Source: Aldehydirespirator sp965221605 | GTDB taxonomy: Bacteria > Actinomycetota > Acidimicrobiia > Acidimicrobiales > Aldehydirespiratoraceae | Reading direction: 5' to 3' | Assembly (NCBI GenBank): GCA_965221605.1 | Contig: CBDCSK010000013.1 | Coordinates: forward strand, 124,001 to 188,000 | DNA: 64,000 nucleotides | In this document: positions 62,457 to 64,000 of the stretch, one piece after another | Numbering within the stretch: position 1 is the first letter of the stretch | Layout of the letters: every line of letters starts with the position of its first letter | Made by a program: the position numbers and the translations under genes | Notes under the pieces: generated by a model | What the model was told of the DNA's origin: nothing | What the model saw: only the letters and a program-made list of their open reading frames with translations | The model's database searches: none

Positions 62457-62869
62457 ACGACGGAACGGTCGTAGTCGACGCGTCGACGCTCGTTGCCGGC
62501 GTCGCGTCCACCGGCCCCCTGGGCGACCGGGCGCGAGCGATGCTGCGGGGTCGCCGCCGCGCCGCGCCTCACCTGATCGACGCCGAGGTCGGCAATGCGC
62601 TGCGCCTGATGGTGCTGCGCGGCGACCTCACCGACGACGTCGGGGCGTCAGCGCGGTTGATGGCCGAGCGCCTCGTCCACCGCCGTCACCCGATCCAGGG
62701 GGCGATCGCGGCCCGGGCCTGGCAGCTGCGCCACAACCTCAGCTTCTACGACGCTCTCTACATCGCCCTCGCCGAGCGCCTCCACTGCCGGCTGATATCC
62801 GCCGACACCCGCCTGGCGAGAGCGTTCAAGGACCACGACCTGATCAGCCCCATCACCCCAGACGACTAA
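62453..62869 (+). CDS. VapC-like PIN-domain toxin
   Basis: 138 residues from a GTG. The PIN-domain acidic residues are present in VVVDAST (Asp9), HLIDAEVGNAL, FYDALYIALAE and LISADTRLARA. It should be an RNase blocked by the upstream antitoxin. Length is normal. Confidence 0.9.
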   Translation: MNDGTVVVDASTLVAGVASTGPLGDRARAMLRGRRRAAPHLIDAEVGNALRLMVLRGDLTDDVGASARLMAERLVHRRHPIQGAIAARAWQLRHNLSFYDALYIALAERLHCRLISADTRLARAFKDHDLISPITPDD

Positions 62870-62934
62870 CCGCACAGTGCCAATAGTCCAGCACTGGCTA
62901 GGGACGGCGCTCTAGTCCCGCCACTCGCGAGCAA

Positions 62935-63423
62935 TCAAAGAACGACGGCCTCGATGTCGGCGTCAGACACCTTGACCTGCTCGTAGAGCGCATCTGCCTC
63001 CTCGCCGTGGTTCTCCGCGGCGCGCTTGAACAGTTCCCACGGATCCTGTGGCTGAGGCGAACGAGGCCTCAACCAGAAGACACCAGTCTTCCCCGACTCG
63101 ATGGCATTCACCGCAGGCCGCAGATCCAGGAGCAGCGCTCCAGTCGCACGAATCGGATCGTGGCCCACACCCTCCACAGCGAAGATGTTCAACTTCGTCT
63201 TGAGAACGGCTGCCAGCTCCTTGGGATTGCGCAACATCTTGTAGTTGAGTGTGACGAGGCCCTCGAAATCGAGCTGCTTGAGAGCGATCAGCAGGCTCCG
63301 GTCATCAAGTTGCGTCAGCGCTTCGTCAATCGTGCGCAGCGGCAGCAATTCGATGTCCCCCATCCACGGCTCCAACTGTCCAAGGATCGGTTCGGGGAAG
63401 TTCTGATCCAGCGGTAGGCGCAT
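62935..63423 (-). CDS. PIN-like toxin partner of a DUF433-type antitoxin
   Basis: 162 residues. MRLPLDQNFPEPIL begins like DUF5615/PIN-like proteins; SLLIALKQLDFEGLVTLNYK, then LAAVLKTKLNIFAVEG, follows, giving acidic positions in DQNF and LDD. The ATG overlaps the stop of the DUF433-containing gene (ATGA). It resembles VapC45-type toxins in context. Moderately confident. Confidence 0.72.
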   Translation of the reverse strand: MRLPLDQNFPEPILGQLEPWMGDIELLPLRTIDEALTQLDDRSLLIALKQLDFEGLVTLNYKMLRNPKELAAVLKTKLNIFAVEGVGHDPIRATGALLLDLRPAVNAIESGKTGVFWLRPRSPQPQDPWELFKRAAENHGEEADALYEQVKVSDADIEAVVL

Positions 63424-64000
63424 CAGGCCGCGAGCGAGAGTTCAAGCTCGATGGCCTCTTGGAAGATGCTGGCGTCGAAGCCGGGGTAGAGGGCGGCGAT
63501 CTTCTCTATGTCCGCGATGTTGCGGTGCAGGGCTGCGGCGACCTGCGTAGTAATGCGGGAACCAGCGAGGTGAGGCTCGCCCGACACCCTGCCGGGGATG
63601 ATCCGCAGATTGGGACGCGGACGGACGAGGTCAGGCGCCCCACGCCCGTCGCCCTCGAAGGGACCGAGCAGGTCCAACATGCCAGCAAGCGGTTGCTGGC
63701 CATCAACGCGGGACACGTCGTCGTCCACTACGTAGATCTCTGCGGACGAGTCGACCCGGAGCGGTGAATCGGGGTAACTGGCGCTGTCATCCCAGATGTC
63801 CAGCCCGCGGCGCTCCAACTCTGCAAGTGCCTCGCGCACCTGCGGCATGGGGCTGGCGGCGATGTCACTGCCCCGACCCTTCTTGGGATGGCGGAGCCAA
63901 TAGACGATACGCAACGCCATGAGATCGGCGTAGGACCACAGCTTGATCCTCGTAGGCGACACCGACGGCTCGACAATCCCGGTTCGGGCCCACCAATACA
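63423..64000 (-). CDS. MerR-like/DUF433 antitoxin-like protein (5' end outside window)
   Basis: The frame is open through the right edge: YWWARTGIVEPSVSPTRIKL, then WSYADLMALRIVYWLR, is a MerR-type DNA-binding start, so a GTG at 63962 is not the true start. The C-terminal LRIIPGRVSGEPHLAGSRIT, then IEKIAALYPGFDASIFQEAI, is DUF433. Such proteins pair with PIN-like toxins. The first 15 or so residues are missing. Confidence 0.85.
   Translation of the reverse strand, partial: YWWARTGIVEPSVSPTRIKLWSYADLMALRIVYWLRHPKKGRGSDIAASPMPQVREALAELERRGLDIWDDSASYPDSPLRVDSSAEIYVVDDDVSRVDGQQPLAGMLDLLGPFEGDGRGAPDLVRPRPNLRIIPGRVSGEPHLAGSRITTQVAAALHRNIADIEKIAALYPGFDASIFQEAIELELSLAA

Overview
This window is high-GC bacterial DNA and fits an actinobacterium, probably of the Acidimicrobiia type. 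The evidence is overall base composition, frequent GTG starts with 4-bp ATGA/GTGA gene overlaps, an MshC-like mycothiol ligase beside cysS, a form-II CoxL/xanthine-dehydrogenase-type subunit, and CaiB and SDR genes of acyl-CoA metabolism. The lineage is inferred from gene content only.

Positions 1-14220 are ordinary chromosome. A leftward oligopeptide/dipeptide ABC operon (binding lipoprotein, two permeases, two ATPases) is followed by an amidase with a small partner, an alpha/beta-hydrolase-fold protein, a CaiB-family CoA transferase, a short-chain dehydrogenase and an MBL-fold hydrolase. Rightward cyclophilin and 3-hydroxyacyl-CoA dehydrogenase genes and a leftward metalloprotease-like/HAD pair complete it. 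The two ABC ATPases have complementary defects that predict one dead and one working ATP site.

Positions 14300-33000 mix housekeeping genes with insertions. A 1620-bp IS1380-family element sits at the 5' edge of a Thr-linker beta-propeller gene. Next are a six-unit 19-bp iteron array with an orphan AAA ATPase, a truncated IS1380 relative fused to a helicase remnant, a zinc-ribbon/glycine-rich protein and a DUF4143 ATPase. Then follow a CoxL-like oxidoreductase, cysS and mshC, a Fic protein behind a palindrome, an OYE-family enzyme, a cobalamin cluster (cobC-like, cbiZ remnant, cbiB) and tRNA-Arg(CCT).

Positions 33000-64000 are an accessory or defence island with many mobile elements. It holds two degenerate ISL3 copies in inverted orientation, a lower-GC cassette of unknown genes between diverged direct repeats, and a recombinase-like/transposase-like pair. 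Two tandem IS1380 copies share one target repeat and have beheaded hsdM. An IS982 element lies between the hsdM fragment and an hsdS split by ISL3; hsdR is intact. Beyond are an Xre/RES toxin-antitoxin pair, a deleted flavin oxidoreductase between related palindromes, a PLD-nuclease/zinc-ribbon protein, an SLH-serine hydrolase, a second DUF4143 ATPase behind 23-bp iterons, VapBC, and a DUF433/PIN-like pair cut by the window edge.

A theme across the window is single-gene ATPases and toxin-like genes, each behind its own repeat array or palindrome. The best candidates for something undescribed are the iteron-AAA ATPase locus at 17.5-18.9 kb and the low-GC cassette at 36.7-39.3 kb.
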